A stretch of DNA of 64,000 nucleotides from Robertmurraya korlensis NBRC 107688 (lineage in GTDB: Bacteria; Bacillota; Bacilli; Bacillales; Cytobacillaceae), in contig NZ_BCVH01000001.1 in assembly GCF_001591645.1 (NCBI RefSeq), forward strand, positions 912,048 to 976,047, in the 5' to 3' direction. Positions 51,562 to 62,229 of the stretch are shown here, one piece after another; position 1 is the first letter of the stretch, and each line of letters starts with the position of its first letter. Position numbers and translations under genes: made by a program. Below the pieces are notes generated by a model. The model saw only the letters and a program-made list of their open reading frames with translations. It did no database searches and was not told where the DNA came from.

Positions 51562-53541
51562 GTGGCAAAAAATCAAGGAACGTTTGAATACAACGATGAT
51601 GCCATTCAGGTACTAGAGGGGTTAGATGCGGTTCGAAAACGCCCAGGTATGTATATTGGTAGTACAGATACACGAGGGCTTCACCATTTGGTGTATGAAA
51701 TTGTAGATAACTCTGTCGATGAAGCACTAGCTGGTCATGGAGACCAGATTATTGTAAAAATACACAAAGATAATTCCATAAGTGTGCAAGATAAAGGGCG
51801 AGGAATGCCAACCGGTATGCACAAAATGGGGAAACCCACTCCTGAGGTCATCTTAACCGTCCTACACGCAGGTGGAAAATTTGGCCAGGGTGGTTACAAA
51901 ACTAGTGGTGGTTTACACGGTGTAGGTGCATCCGTTGTAAATGCTTTGAGCGAATGGCTCGTAGTAAAGATTAAACGAGACGGTTTTGTATATGAACAGC
52001 GCTTTGAAAACGGCGGGAAACCTGTAACTACTTTAGAAAAAGTAGGAAAAACCAATCAAACAGGAACGACGATCCACTTTAAGCCGGATGCGTCAATTTT
52101 TTCGACGACTACCTACAATTATGAAACGCTTTGTGAGCGCTTGAGAGAATCTGCCTTTCTTTTAAAAGGCATGAAAATAGAAATTATTGATGACCGCAAT
52201 GACTTCCATGAGGTCTTCCATTATGAAAATGGCATTGAAGCGTTTGTTCAATATTTAAACGAAGAAAAAGACGTATTACATCCTGTTATCAGTTTTGAAG
52301 GGACAAGCGGTGGAATTGAAGTGGATTACGCTTTTCAATTCAATGATGGATATTCGGAAAATGTACTATCCTTCGTCAATAATGTTCGAACAAAAGATGG
52401 TGGGACACACGAAGCAGGTGCAAAAACAGCCATGACTCGTGTATTTAATGAATATGCCCGCAAAATCGGTTTGTTAAAGGAAAAAGATAAAAACCTTGAT
52501 GGGGCAGATATTCGCGAAGGTTTCGCAGCGATCATTTCCGTACGTGTTCCAGAAGAACTTCTTCAATTCGAGGGACAAACAAAAGGAAAGCTTGGAACAA
52601 GTGAAGCACGTTCTGCAGTAGACTCGGTTGTATCTGAGTATCTTTCTTACTTTTTAGAAGAAAACCCTGAGACCAGTACGTTATTGATACGTAAAGCGAT
52701 TAAGGCGTATCAAGCTCGTGAAGCCGCTCGTAAAGCTAGAGAAGAAGCTCGTAGCGGGAAGAAAAGAAAACGATCTGAGGCTGTTTTATCAGGAAAGCTA
52801 ACACCTGCCCAATCTAGAAATCCTCAGAAAAATGAGCTTTACTTAGTGGAGGGTGACTCTGCTGGTGGATCTGCTAAGCAAGGTCGTGACCGCCGTTTCC
52901 AGGCGATTCTACCTTTACGAGGAAAAGTTATTAATACTGAAAAAGCAAAGCTTCAGGATATCTTCAAAAACGAAGAAATTAATACCATCATCCATGCCAT
53001 CGGTGGTGGAATTGGAGCAGATTTTAATATCGACGATATCAACTACGATAAAATCGTCATTATGACTGATGCCGATACCGACGGTGCACATATCCAGGTT
53101 CTTCTTCTTACCTTCTTTTACCGTTATATGAAGCCGCTTCTTGAAGCAGGAAGAGTATTCATCGCCCTTCCACCGCTTTATAAAGTAAGTAAAGGAACTG
53201 GCAAGAAGGAAATTATTGAGTATGCATGGAGCGACGATGACTTACAATCAGCCATTAAAAAGGTTGGTAAGGGTTATATGATTCAACGTTACAAAGGACT
53301 AGGTGAGATGAACGCTGACCAGCTTTGGGATACAACCATGAATCCTGAGACGAGAACATTAATTCGTGTACGCATTGATGACGCTGCTCGTGCAGAGCGT
53401 CGTGTGACCACATTAATGGGCGATAAGGTTGAACCTCGCCGTAAGTGGATTGAAACACATGTAGCCTTCGGTTTAGAGGAAGACGGAAGTATTTTAGAAA
53501 ATGAAAATATTTCTGTTGCAGAGGAGGATACTGAACAGTGA
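51562..53541 (+). CDS. parE: DNA topoisomerase IV subunit B
   Basis: A 659-residue GyrB-family ATPase subunit of topoisomerase IV, which decatenates chromosomes. The GHKL ATPase domain shows [23 protein letters not shown] and [18 protein letters not shown]. The TOPRIM domain shows [21 protein letters not shown] and [12 protein letters not shown]. The [19 protein letters not shown] motif is near the C terminus. The start is GTG at 51562, 8 bp after AAAGGGG. A TTG two codons earlier lies inside the spacing. Its stop overlaps the parC start by 4 bp. Confidence 0.97.
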   Translation: MAKNQGTFEYNDDAIQVLEGLDAVRKRPGMYIGSTDTRGLHHLVYEIVDNSVDEALAGHGDQIIVKIHKDNSISVQDKGRGMPTGMHKMGKPTPEVILTVLHAGGKFGQGGYKTSGGLHGVGASVVNALSEWLVVKIKRDGFVYEQRFENGGKPVTTLEKVGKTNQTGTTIHFKPDASIFSTTTYNYETLCERLRESAFLLKGMKIEIIDDRNDFHEVFHYENGIEAFVQYLNEEKDVLHPVISFEGTSGGIEVDYAFQFNDGYSENVLSFVNNVRTKDGGTHEAGAKTAMTRVFNEYARKIGLLKEKDKNLDGADIREGFAAIISVRVPEELLQFEGQTKGKLGTSEARSAVDSVVSEYLSYFLEENPETSTLLIRKAIKAYQAREAARKAREEARSGKKRKRSEAVLSGKLTPAQSRNPQKNELYLVEGDSAGGSAKQGRDRRFQAILPLRGKVINTEKAKLQDIFKNEEINTIIHAIGGGIGADFNIDDINYDKIVIMTDADTDGAHIQVLLLTFFYRYMKPLLEAGRVFIALPPLYKVSKGTGKKEIIEYAWSDDDLQSAIKKVGKGYMIQRYKGLGEMNADQLWDTTMNPETRTLIRVRIDDAARAERRVTTLMGDKVEPRRKWIETHVAFGLEEDGSILENENISVAEEDTEQ

Positions 53542-55985
53542 GTTTGACGGAAAAATTTCGCGATTTACCACTTGAAGAGGTCATTGGTGATCGCTTCGGA
53601 AGATACAGTAAATATATCATTCAAGACCGTGCCTTACCTGACGCAAGGGACGGTTTAAAACCAGTACAAAGACGTATCCTTTATGCGATGCATGTTGAAG
53701 GAAATACAAACGATAAGGGGTTCCGTAAATCTGCTAAAACAGTTGGTAACGTAATCGGTAACTATCATCCACACGGTGATTCCTCCGTGTACGATGCGAT
53801 GGTTCGTATGAGCCAAGACTGGAAGCTTCGTAACCTTCTTGTTGAAATGCACGGAAACAACGGTAGCATCGACGGAGATCCACCAGCTGCGATGCGTTAT
53901 ACGGAAGCACGTCTGAGCGCGATTTCGTCTGAGTTATTGCGAGATATTGACAAAAGAACGGTTGATTTCGTACCAAACTTTGATGATACAGCGAATGAAC
54001 CGACCGTATTACCAGCCATGTTTCCTAACCTTTTAGTAAATGGTTCTACAGGAATATCTGCTGGATATGCAACAGAAATTCCGCCGCATCACTTGAATGA
54101 GATCATTGATGGTGTCTTCATGAGAATGGACCAGCCAAACTGTACAGTGGATGATCTAATGACCGTTATCAAAGGACCTGATTTCCCAACTGGTGGAATT
54201 ATTCAAGGAGTAGACGGCATAAAGAAGGCATACGAAACGGGCAAGGGAAAAATTATTGTCCGTGGAAAAGCTGAAATTGAAACCGTTCGTGGCGGGAAGC
54301 AACAAATCGTTATTACAGAAATTCCATTTGAAGTCAACAAGGCGAACCTTGTGAAAAAGATGGATGAATTCCGCTTGGACCGTAAAATTGAAGGAATGTC
54401 TGAGGTTCGTGATGAAACAGACCGTACTGGTCTCCGTATCGTTATTGAACTTAAAAAGGAAGCAGATGCTGAAGGTGTTCTACACTACCTATACAAAAAT
54501 ACAGACCTTCAAATTGCATACAACTTTAACATGGTTGCCATCCATCATCGTCGTCCAACGCTAATGGGAATTACACAGCTTTTGGATGCGTACATTGAGC
54601 ATCAAAAGGAAGTAGTAACCAGACGCTCCCAATTTGATCTACAAAAAGCAAAAGACCGTCAGCATATTGTAGCTGGTTTAATGAAGGCCTTATCTATCCT
54701 TGATGAAGTCATCCAAACCATTCGTGGGTCAAAAGACAAGCGAGATGCAAAAGACAATTTGATTATGAAGTTTGGCTTTACGGAAGCGCAATCAGAAGCG
54801 ATTGTTTCTTTGCAGCTTTACCGATTAACAAACACAGATATTACTGCTCTTCAAAACGAGGCAGACGAGCTTGCCAAGAAAATTGAGGAACTTACTGCTA
54901 TTTTAGAAAGTGAAAGCAAACTTCTTTCTGTGATCAAAAAAGAGCTCAAAGATGTACGAAAACGCTTTGCGGATCAACGCCGTACCATCATTGAAGCAGA
55001 AATCGAAGAAATTAAAATCAATTTAGAAGTAATGGTAGCAAGCGAAGATGTGATTGTAACCGTGACGAAAGAAGGCTACATTAAACGTACTAGCCCAAGG
55101 TCATATGCTGCTTCGAATGGTCAGGACTTCGGTATGAAGGATTCGGACCAATTACTCGCACAGCTTGATATGAACACAACCGATGTCGTTCTCCTGTTTA
55201 CGAATAAAGGGAATTACTTGTACTGTCCGGTACATGAACTACCAGACATTCGTTGGAAAGATCTCGGTCAGCATATTGCGAATCTGGTTCCAATTGATCG
55301 TAACGAAACAATTGTAAGGGTACTTCCTGTTAAAGATTTTGAGAAGGACGCCTTCTTGTTATTTATTACGAAAAATGGAATGGTCAAGAAAACGGAATTG
55401 AAGGCATATAAGGCTCAAAGGTATTCAAAACCACTTGTCGCGATTAATGTAAAAGATGACGACGAAGTACTTGATGTTCATGAAACAGATGGTACGAAGG
55501 AGTTGTTATTAACCACTCATCTAGGCTACGGATTACGTTTTTCTGAAGATGAAGTGAATATTGTTGGAGCTAGAGCCGCAGGTGTGAAGGGAATTAACCT
55601 AAAGGATGGCGACTTCCTAACAGCTGGTAAAATCGTCGATGATCCTCGTTCTCAAAGTATTGTCATTGTAACTCAGCGTGGAGCAATTAAAAAGATGAAG
55701 CTAGATGAGTTCGAGATAACTTCACGGGCGAAACGTGGAGTGGTGATGCTGAGAGAATTAAAGGCGAATCCACACCGAGTGATTGGTGCCGTCATTGTAA
55801 GTGAAAAAGACCAAATCTTTGTGAGTACCGAAAAAGGAAAAATCGAGGAAGTAAGTGCCTCAGATCTTAGACATAATGACCGATACTCTAACGGATCATT
55901 TATTATTGATGAAACCGATGCGGGTAAATCAAAGTCCGTATGGTCGGTTGCTCTTAAAGATGAAAGCGAAGTTACAAATAACTAA
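53538..55985 (+). CDS. parC: DNA topoisomerase IV subunit A
   Basis: An 815-residue GyrA-family subunit that cleaves and rejoins DNA. Active-site Tyr121 lies in [13 protein letters not shown]. The quinolone-resistance region reads [17 protein letters not shown], with Ser at the position changed in resistant strains, so no resistance substitution is evident. The coiled coil is at about 370-490, and the beta-pinwheel C-terminal domain has [10 protein letters not shown] and EYIKRT-like strands. The start is GTG within the parE stop (GTGA), with GAGGAGG 9 bp before. It forms the A2B2 enzyme with ParE. Confidence 0.97.
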   Translation: MSLTEKFRDLPLEEVIGDRFGRYSKYIIQDRALPDARDGLKPVQRRILYAMHVEGNTNDKGFRKSAKTVGNVIGNYHPHGDSSVYDAMVRMSQDWKLRNLLVEMHGNNGSIDGDPPAAMRYTEARLSAISSELLRDIDKRTVDFVPNFDDTANEPTVLPAMFPNLLVNGSTGISAGYATEIPPHHLNEIIDGVFMRMDQPNCTVDDLMTVIKGPDFPTGGIIQGVDGIKKAYETGKGKIIVRGKAEIETVRGGKQQIVITEIPFEVNKANLVKKMDEFRLDRKIEGMSEVRDETDRTGLRIVIELKKEADAEGVLHYLYKNTDLQIAYNFNMVAIHHRRPTLMGITQLLDAYIEHQKEVVTRRSQFDLQKAKDRQHIVAGLMKALSILDEVIQTIRGSKDKRDAKDNLIMKFGFTEAQSEAIVSLQLYRLTNTDITALQNEADELAKKIEELTAILESESKLLSVIKKELKDVRKRFADQRRTIIEAEIEEIKINLEVMVASEDVIVTVTKEGYIKRTSPRSYAASNGQDFGMKDSDQLLAQLDMNTTDVVLLFTNKGNYLYCPVHELPDIRWKDLGQHIANLVPIDRNETIVRVLPVKDFEKDAFLLFITKNGMVKKTELKAYKAQRYSKPLVAINVKDDDEVLDVHETDGTKELLLTTHLGYGLRFSEDEVNIVGARAAGVKGINLKDGDFLTAGKIVDDPRSQSIVIVTQRGAIKKMKLDEFEITSRAKRGVVMLRELKANPHRVIGAVIVSEKDQIFVSTEKGKIEEVSASDLRHNDRYSNGSFIIDETDAGKSKSVWSVALKDESEVTNN

Positions 55986-56005
55986 CTAAAGTGAATCGTA
56001 TACAT

Positions 56006-56040
56006 GCAAAAGACCAAATCACATTGATTTGGTCTTTTGC
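56006..56040. terminator. Bidirectional terminator
   Basis: A 16-bp perfect stem GCAAAAGACCAAATCA with complement around CAT, between convergent parC and the GNAT gene. Confidence 0.92.
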
Positions 56041-56043
56041 CAT

Positions 56044-56886
56044 TTACATTTTATAAAACTGAAACATGAATTGAATTTGAAAGCCTACTTCTTCATACAG
56101 CTTAAGAGCATGTGTATTCTCAACTTCCACATCAAGGGATACAGAACGATAGCCTTCTTGAAAAAGAATATCGACAGCTTCATGTAAAGCAGCTCTTCCT
56201 ATCCCTTTCTTTTGATGGGCCGGATGAACGGCAAGCGCTGTAATAAATGCATCCTCAGATCGAATAAGATTGATTGTACCAACGATTTCATCATATACAT
56301 GGATACCATAAAGAGTCCTACTTGGCTGTGTCAGCGACAATTGAATAATCGCTTCGGCTTCTTCTAGGTCATCTCCAAAACTGTCCATTAATACTGCCCG
56401 GTATTCATTGTGTCGTGTAGAATGATACTGAATTAGCTGGGTAGGAAGCACAGGCTTCTTACCACTTAGTTGAGTAATCATTAATTGTGCTTCACACACC
56501 TCATTATTTGCTCCTAATTTTAATAATGCATCTCTCTCAAGTGTTGCTATCTCATCTATTACTGCTGTGATAGAGTTTGGAAAGTGTAGTTGTAGATCCT
56601 CGTGAATTACCTTCAACAAATCAATTGCCGTTTGTTCGTCTTTAGCAGAAAAACCAATCTCAAAATCTTTTGTTTTTAACAGATCGGCAACGACTGCAGC
56701 AGATACTATACCTTCGCCGTCATACATAATAAAAATATAATCTAGAGAACCGTCCATCTCTAAAACAGAGGAGAGATTCATGGGCACTTCTAAGTTAATA
56801 TTTCGTGCCGTTTGTTGTTTAGACACCCATAGTGCTAACTGGTCATAAAGTTCAGTTGTATAGGGGGAAGTATATTTTTTCAGCAT
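56044..56886 (-). CDS. GNAT-family N-acetyltransferase
   Basis: A 280-residue protein with a GNAT fold in its C-terminal half: ITALAVHPAHQKKGIGRAALHEAV is the acetyl-CoA-binding Q/RxxGxG/A loop, and SLDVEVENTHALKLYEEVGF is motif B. The N-terminal half looks like a degenerate second GNAT copy (YIFIMYDGEGIVSAAVVADLL), as in tandem GNAT proteins. Substrate unknown. It stands alone, and AAGAAAGG precedes the ATG. Confidence 0.85.
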   Translation of the reverse strand: MLKKYTSPYTTELYDQLALWVSKQQTARNINLEVPMNLSSVLEMDGSLDYIFIMYDGEGIVSAAVVADLLKTKDFEIGFSAKDEQTAIDLLKVIHEDLQLHFPNSITAVIDEIATLERDALLKLGANNEVCEAQLMITQLSGKKPVLPTQLIQYHSTRHNEYRAVLMDSFGDDLEEAEAIIQLSLTQPSRTLYGIHVYDEIVGTINLIRSEDAFITALAVHPAHQKKGIGRAALHEAVDILFQEGYRSVSLDVEVENTHALKLYEEVGFQIQFMFQFYKM

Positions 56887-57006
56887 ATGTCTTTACCTTT
56901 CTTGCAATCTTTCCTAATTTTAACAGAAAGGAAGAAAGGTGAATAGGTACGAATGGTTGAATATATATAGATAGGATTCAAGTAATACTAGAGGGAGGAA
57001 GAGGAA

Positions 57007-57876
57007 ATGAAAACAGCTTTAGTATTTGGGGGAACCAGGTTCTTCGGTGTGAATTTAGTCAAGGCATTACTTAGCAAAGGTGTAACAGTTACGGTAGCAA
57101 CAAGGCAAAACAGCGAGGTTCCATTTGATAAAAATGTGGACACACTCAAGGTTGACCGGCTTGATTTTGAGTCTGTGAACGAAGCTGTAAGAGGTAGAAC
57201 GTGGGATATGGTATTTGATCAAATTTGCTATAATGCTAGAGATGCAAAAATAGCAGTTCAAGCACTACATGGCAAGACTCGAAAATACATATTTACTTCC
57301 ACGATGTCAGTATATGACTTCGCCGAAAATGTGAGTGAGGCAGATTTTAATCCGTACACATATCCCATTTCCGATACACCACCAGATCAAGTAACTTATC
57401 AGGAAGGGAAACGCCAAGCGGAGGCGGTATTATTCCAGATGGCAGACTTTCCAGTAATCGCTGTTAGAATTCCAATTGTTCTCGGTGAGCAAGATTATAC
57501 CGAACGTTTACTTTTACATATTAATCGGACAAAAGATGGGTCCGTGATTGGATTCCCGAACCTACTAGCAAAAATGGGTTTTATCCATCAAGAGGAGGCT
57601 GGACACTTTCTTGCCTGGATCAGTGAGCAAGATTTCTCTGGTCCGATTAACGCCTGTTCAAACGAGATCATATCGATGGCAGAACTGATGGCACTTATTG
57701 AATGCGAGGTTGGCAGGAAGCCTAGTCTCCCGAGTACTTTTGATCCTTCCGAACACTCACCATATGGTGTTGAAAACACCTGGAATATGAGTAATGTTAA
57801 GGCTAGAGAACTAGGTTATCGTTTTAGTACTCTAAATGATTGGTTACCAGGACTGATTAAGCATTTAGCAAACTAA
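57007..57876 (+). CDS. NAD-dependent epimerase/dehydratase-like SDR protein
   Basis: A 289-residue atypical extended SDR. The Rossmann motif is ALVFGGTRFFGVNLVKALL, where the GGTRFxG variant is typical of a sugar-epimerase-like and plastid RNA-binding protein group. The YxxxK equivalent reads YQEGKRQAE at about residue 135. Substrate unknown. GGGAGG precedes the ATG. It is monocistronic by spacing. Confidence 0.82.
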   Translation: MKTALVFGGTRFFGVNLVKALLSKGVTVTVATRQNSEVPFDKNVDTLKVDRLDFESVNEAVRGRTWDMVFDQICYNARDAKIAVQALHGKTRKYIFTSTMSVYDFAENVSEADFNPYTYPISDTPPDQVTYQEGKRQAEAVLFQMADFPVIAVRIPIVLGEQDYTERLLLHINRTKDGSVIGFPNLLAKMGFIHQEEAGHFLAWISEQDFSGPINACSNEIISMAELMALIECEVGRKPSLPSTFDPSEHSPYGVENTWNMSNVKARELGYRFSTLNDWLPGLIKHLAN

Positions 57877-57961
57877 TCTTTTGTTAAATTTGTTTTTTCT
57901 ACATCTTTTTTCCACTTATGGGCAAACTAAAATAATGAATTTGCTCAGGGAGGAATTTTAG

Positions 57962-58738
57962 ATGAAAAAAGAGCTATTGTTTGCTTTTGCTGCCTTCTTT
58001 TTTATGTCACTATCCGCGATAACAGGCGTATATGCAGTAGAAGAAGCTAACAAGCTTGAAAGCGTCATAGTCAAAGAACAAGTGGATGTTACCGGAGATG
58101 GAAAACTCGATACCATCTATGTAAAGGGGGAGCCTTTTGAAGAAGGGGCAATCTTTTTACGTTCCATTACTTTGGATATCTTTTCTGCAACGGGGAAAAA
58201 CCAGAAAATCAATCTCGAAGGTGGGTACGAACCACGAATTGACTTTAAAGATTTAAACAATGATGGAGTCAAAGATCTATTTCTCTCGGTAAACACAGGA
58301 GGAAGTGGCGGATTATCTAATCACTATTTATATACTCTCAAGGATAACCAGCTAACCGATTTAACCGTACCAGAACCACTAGTAATCCAATCTTCCTTTC
58401 TAAACGGCTATAAAGCCAATATGACCATTGAAAATACAAATGAGTCGTATCAATTTGACTTAAGAAATAGAGCAAAGGATTACGAAAGACTTGGATTATA
58501 TCATAATGGCAAACTAAATGAACCTGCAGAACTCATGGTCCTGCCTTTGGGAACGCTTAAACCTGTTAAAGTAATCGGGAATCGAATAGGTCTAAAAGGA
58601 TCCCAACGGATTAGTGGAGCCTACAATGCCGATTCGATTGCCTATGTGGAGTCATCATGGGTATTGGAAAACGGAAAATGGAAGCTGCTAGATACGAATG
58701 TCATGGAATTACGCAAGAATACAACAAAGAAAAAATAG
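57962..58738 (+). CDS. Secreted VCBS/FG-GAP-like protein
   Basis: A 258-residue exported protein with signal peptide MKKELLFAFAAFFFMSLSAITGVYA. Two calcium-loop-like motifs, VTGDGKLDTIYVKG and LNNDGVKDLFLSV, follow the DxDxDGxxD pattern of integrin-like repeats, with GGSGGLSNHYLYTLKD between. Function unknown, perhaps a surface calcium-binding or wall-associated protein. GGGAGGA precedes the ATG. It lies 77 bp upstream of the staygreen gene and could share its transcript. Confidence 0.72.
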   Translation: MKKELLFAFAAFFFMSLSAITGVYAVEEANKLESVIVKEQVDVTGDGKLDTIYVKGEPFEEGAIFLRSITLDIFSATGKNQKINLEGGYEPRIDFKDLNNDGVKDLFLSVNTGGSGGLSNHYLYTLKDNQLTDLTVPEPLVIQSSFLNGYKANMTIENTNESYQFDLRNRAKDYERLGLYHNGKLNEPAELMVLPLGTLKPVKVIGNRIGLKGSQRISGAYNADSIAYVESSWVLENGKWKLLDTNVMELRKNTTKKK

Positions 58739-58815
58739 GCAGTTGTCACATTTAACAGCGAATCACATAAACTACAGTAGTAAACAACTTCATCATCCAG
58801 GGGAGTGAGGCTTAC

Positions 58816-59295
58816 ATGAGTAAGTTTGATCCGTCTTTGTTAAATGTGACATACTTTCCACCGGCAACACCCTTTAAACCTGTAGATGAGAGAAAATATA
58901 CATTAACGCACTCAGATATGACAGGGGAGCTATTTTTAACCATTGGATATTGCTACGATTTCGATGCCATCAATAGCAAATTTCGTGATGAAGTGTTGGC
59001 AGAGTGGAAACCTGTCATGGGTCAATACACATTATCAGGAAAAGTGTATATAACTAACGGAGAATTCGATGAAAAATATTCGATGATTCGATATCTCATT
59101 TTCCAAAAAGAAATACCATTAGCCTTAACCGCGATGGTATACGGTGACCAAAAATTCTATCAAAATTACCCATGGTTATTAGACTCTCCAATATATATAC
59201 AATTCGAGTCTTCCTTTCCACAATATAATCAATACATGTACTATGGCACCCCTAGATTCTATTTAACAACCGCCCTTCAAGAGCGTGTTGTTTAA
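58816..59295 (+). CDS. Staygreen-family protein
   Basis: A 159-residue protein with the staygreen pattern: LNVTYFPPATPFKPVDERKYTLTHSDMTGELFLTIGYCYD, a FRDEVLAEW segment and VYITNGEFDEKYSMIRYLIFQKEIPLAL. Plant staygreen proteins remove magnesium from chlorophyll a. Bacterial relatives in Bacillaceae have been linked to the same chemistry, but the natural substrate in a non-photosynthetic cell is unclear. AGGGGAG precedes the ATG. It is the last intact gene before the eroded right end. Confidence 0.85.
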   Translation: MSKFDPSLLNVTYFPPATPFKPVDERKYTLTHSDMTGELFLTIGYCYDFDAINSKFRDEVLAEWKPVMGQYTLSGKVYITNGEFDEKYSMIRYLIFQKEIPLALTAMVYGDQKFYQNYPWLLDSPIYIQFESSFPQYNQYMYYGTPRFYLTTALQERVV

Positions 59296-59300
59296 CCGTT

Positions 59301-59326
59301 AAACCTGACAGACGTTAGGTTTTTTG
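59301..59326 (+). terminator. Terminator of the staygreen gene
   Basis: AACCTGAC and GTTAGGTT (one G-U pair) around AGAC, followed by TTTTTG. Confidence 0.78.
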
Positions 59327-59538
59327 TTTGGGACGGACTTTTTACCCTGATTAGCGAATAGAGCGAGGTACATTTCAAGAACTCCACTGGTAGACCAGAT
59401 TCAAAGGATTGAGAAGGAGTACAGAAAGGAGGTCAATACATACGAGAACTGTTAATATGATCAAGTGAAGGATTAATTGAATATATAGCAAGTGTAAACA
59501 CTTTTTAGCTAGGCGTTTTTTGAAGAGAAAAGTTGCAT

Positions 59539-59559
59539 ATAATAATATTATGTAAACTA
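59539..59559 (+). repeat. Direct repeat copy 1
   Basis: ATAATAATATTATGTAAACTA. A second copy is at 59815, with 14 bp (TATTATGTAAACTA) identical. Confidence 0.6.
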
Positions 59560-59814
59560 ATAACAACAAAGAGATCTAGATGAATACTAATAGTAATATA
59601 ATTGCTAGTTAAAGATGTAAATAATTAATCCAAACAACCAAATCAAAAGAACCGAGAACAAAAGTAATTTCAGATAAACGTCGAATCTGAATTAACTCCT
59701 GAACAATTTAAATACTAAAACTGGAATCTCAGATCAAAAAAAACAGTTTCGTCTCACTATTGTAAGTATACTTAGTTATTGAGACCTCATCTGTCTCTCT
59801 TCCTGGAACTGTGT

Positions 59815-59836
59815 ATAATAGATATTATGTAAACTA
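59815..59836 (+). repeat. Direct repeat copy 2
   Basis: ATAATAG then ATATTATGTAAACTA, 276 bp downstream of copy 1. Confidence 0.6.
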
Positions 59837-60075
59837 GAAAAATGAATTTTATTGGATGCCTCTACTCTCTTGACGTGTTGTTGTTGACGAGCGACACAAA
59901 AATACTTACAACAGTGACACAAACATACTGAAACTGATGTTTTGACCAGTATCTTTAGATTAATAAGGGTAATATAAAATTCTTCGATAACCATAGATAC
60001 ATAAACAATAAATTATCCCCCTTACTCCCTATATTTAAAACAAGATAGCCTATTTAATAAGAGTTATAAAAACTT

Positions 60076-60699
60076 CTACACTAAGATTTCCTTTATTTTA
60101 TTTAATACTGTGGAAATATAGGAACTATCATGAGGCAAAAAGTCACCTTTAATTACTAAACTATCTAAATGGACTACCTTCAAATTCTCATTTAACACAA
60201 TACCTTTCGCTTGTATGCTATCTATTTTTTCTAGCCATAATTCCTCAAAGGATTCTAACTCAATCATAACCATTCCAGATACTTCTTCAATTTGAAATTT
60301 ATAATTCATTTCTAATTTCTCAGGAATAATATAGACGAATACGTGCCCTAATTCCCTATCAATTATATTGCCCTCAACAATCTCATCAGATATGTTTCCA
60401 ATATAAATTAAATCTTCTATCGAAACATTTACACCTAACTCTTCATGAACTTCTCTAATACCATCTGTAACTGCTTCATGTGCCTTTATGTCCAGCAGCA
60501 GAAATATCCAAAGTATTTGGGAAATCCCTTTTTTGTTTACTTCTCAGTTGGAAGTGTAAAAAATGTTTATTGTTCTTCTTACTCACAAACCAACAATGGA
60601 ATGTTTCATGCCAAAAACCTTTACTTGTACTTCCTCTCTACTAGATGTCCCTATGCATTTTCGATTCTGATCAAAAATCTTAAGTAGTTCTGAACTCAT
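60076..60699 (-). pseudogene. Nudix hydrolase broken by two frameshifts
   Basis: Read across three frames on the minus strand this gives a Nudix protein of about 205 residues. Part 1 starts at the ATG ending at 60699 (AAAGGTGATAAA upstream): MSSELLKIFDQNRKCIG..., then a shift near 60604. Part 2 reads WHETFHCWFVSKKNNKHFLH...TLDISAAGHKG, then a shift near 60483. Part 3 reads AHEAVTDGIREVHEELGVNV (the Nudix box: Gly-x5-Glu-x7-REVHEELG) and runs to a TAA at 60076. Two single-base losses explain both shifts. As written the gene cannot make the enzyme. Confidence 0.85.
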
Positions 60700-60939
60700 T
60701 TTATCACCTTTACTTTTTCTAATTCGTCTGTTCAATTCATAGTTATTTTTAAACCCGTTTATATCCCCTGAAAATCCCCTTCTTTGTAACACATTATATA
60801 TTAACATATTATTACAATTTTTCTCGAAGAAAACTTCACCTATCCTACAATAAAAAATTTAACATAAAGAGACCTTAATCCTTCCTGGATCAAAGCCCTC
60901 TTTTCTTATGCTAAATAACCTTAGCTAAATATGTTTTGA

Positions 60940-61310
60940 TTAATTACTAAATCGAGAAATCCAACCGTCTTCAGTATAAAGTTCGCCAGCTAGTCATCAC
61001 TTAAGTCTTTATGACAAACCTTTTTATAATTTTCACTTAATGCAATATTAATAACTCTTCTAGTTCTAATGTCCAAAGTAAGTGATGTAATGTTGTATCG
61101 ACAATTTGAGGAACTAATTCATTTATTAATTCACTTTGACCACTAGCAGCAATAATATTAAATAATCTCCTGCATTCTTCACTACTAATTTTTCCTTCAA
61201 TAGTCATTCCCCATTGCTCAATAGCCTCATCCGAACTTTTTGTTTAATATCTCTCCAAATTAGTCTAAGAATTTGTTGATCATAATTATCATAAATCTAT
61301 TGTCATTACT
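60940..61310 (-). pseudogene. Decayed gene of unknown family
   Basis: The minus strand holds a good protein-like stretch, DEAIEQWGMTIEGKISSEEC followed by RRLFNIIAASGQSELINELVPQ and TTLHHLLWTLE. It is preceded in another frame by LIWRDIKQK and followed in other frames by LSENYKKVCHKDLSDD and then ELYTEDGWISRFSN before a TAA at 60940. At least three frameshifts are needed. Size (about 115 residues) and position near a coiled-coil tail fragment suggest an immunity-type protein, but I cannot name a family. Confidence 0.55.
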
Positions 61311-61427
61311 CATTTATAGTATAAATTTAAAAAATTAGCCTTCTTATAAAATTAACCTGGATCGTTTGTAAATTTAGGCATAATCCACCTAAGTTCAACT
61401 AAACCACTATTCCAGAAAAACACTTTA

Positions 61428-61525
61428 TTACATCTTGTATTTTTCTTGATATGCTTTAAACTGCTGCTCGTATTTTTGAAGCCTTTTTACATCTGACTTC
61501 AAATTCCTTTGCTTCGGCTTCGGCT
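61428..61525 (-). pseudogene. C-terminal coiled-coil remnant
   Basis: An open stretch of about 32 residues without a start (PKPKQRNLKSDVKRLQKYEQ, ending AYQEKYKM then a stop) is basic and helical, like the tail of a larger protein. A stop precedes it in frame. The rest of the 346-bp gap 61310-61655 shows nothing else recognisable apart from the terminator. Confidence 0.35.
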
Positions 61526-61590
61526 TAAATTACGTTAATTGAGCATAATAACACTTTTACAAGACGATTTCGAAAATAAAATTATGAACG

Positions 61591-61620
61591 CAAAAAGACG
61601 CCATATTTTACTATGGCGGC
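61591..61620 (-). terminator. Terminator of the membrane-protein gene
   Basis: CGCCATA and TATGGCG around 6 nt, followed on the minus strand by TCTTTTTG. Confidence 0.8.
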
Positions 61621-61655
61621 ATTAATATATTTGTATTTAATGTTTACTACTTCTT

Positions 61656-62135
61656 CTAAAAGTTTAGCGATATCCTCCCTTTCAATTTATCATACAAATA
61701 TTGTACCCCATATAATAAATACGCTTTGTAGTGTATGTAAATAAAGAATTGAAGATGATTTAACCGATTTAAACGAAGAATTTTTAATTTTTCAAGAACC
61801 GGAATGAATATAAATGCAAAGAATGCATTAAATATTACATTGACTAGTACAAACTTTTTGAAGTTCCCATACGTATATTTAAGTATCCACATAGATATTG
61901 GGACGTAAGGACCTATATCAAAAGGAAATTCATCCCTAATAAATGATCTTCGCTTATCGTAAAACTTCCAATACTTCTTCTTCTTTCCATATATATGACT
62001 AATTGTCTCATATATAGCTATCAAGACACTAGAAACAGAGTAACGCTTAATAGTAGGTTTATCTAAAAATAATACCGACAACCAAGGAATAACAATTAAT
62101 ATGAAATTAAAAATTTTGTGCTTCTTTGAAATCAT
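61656..62135 (-). CDS. Small membrane protein of unknown function
   Basis: A 159-residue protein with about four membrane segments and basic loops (GKKKKYWKFYDKRRSFIRDEFPFDIGPYVPISMWILKYTYG). I recognise the style from Bacillaceae hypothetical proteins but no function. The start at 62135 is chosen because GAGGTGA lies 7 bp upstream. An in-frame ATG at 62156 lies 12 bp before that site. A fragment of a second copy (QSFIRDEIPFDIGP) lies upstream at 62230-62285, so the gene was once duplicated. Confidence 0.6.
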   Translation of the reverse strand: MISKKHKIFNFILIVIPWLSVLFLDKPTIKRYSVSSVLIAIYETISHIYGKKKKYWKFYDKRRSFIRDEFPFDIGPYVPISMWILKYTYGNFKKFVLVNVIFNAFFAFIFIPVLEKLKILRLNRLNHLQFFIYIHYKAYLLYGVQYLYDKLKGRISLNF

Positions 62136-62196
62136 ATCTATATCACCTCGACTCAATATTGTATATCATTAGATAAAAAACTAAACACTGAAACAA

Positions 62197-62226
62197 AAAC
62201 CACTCCGAAAAGGAATGGTTTTTGCT
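62197..62226. terminator. Possible terminator hairpin
   Basis: CAAAAACCACTCC and GGAATGGTTTTTG around GAAAA with one mismatch. It may end the broken HAD gene or the lost gene copy. Confidence 0.5.
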
Positions 62227-62229
62227 TGA

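Larger units (their letters stand above)
59327..60075. other. 749-bp AT-rich region without an intact gene
   Basis: No frame here has a ribosome site and sensible codon pattern. Short stretches look like protein remnants in the plus strand: LVDQIQRIEKEYRKEVNTYE near 59388 and VESELTPEQFKY near 59680, each cut by stops. A 21-22 bp sequence occurs twice (see repeats). I read the segment as decayed coding or mobile DNA. Confidence 0.5.

Noticed and set aside
59375..59569. A 64-residue hydrophobic minus frame
   Set aside because: It has no ribosome site, is AT-driven and hydrophobic by base composition.
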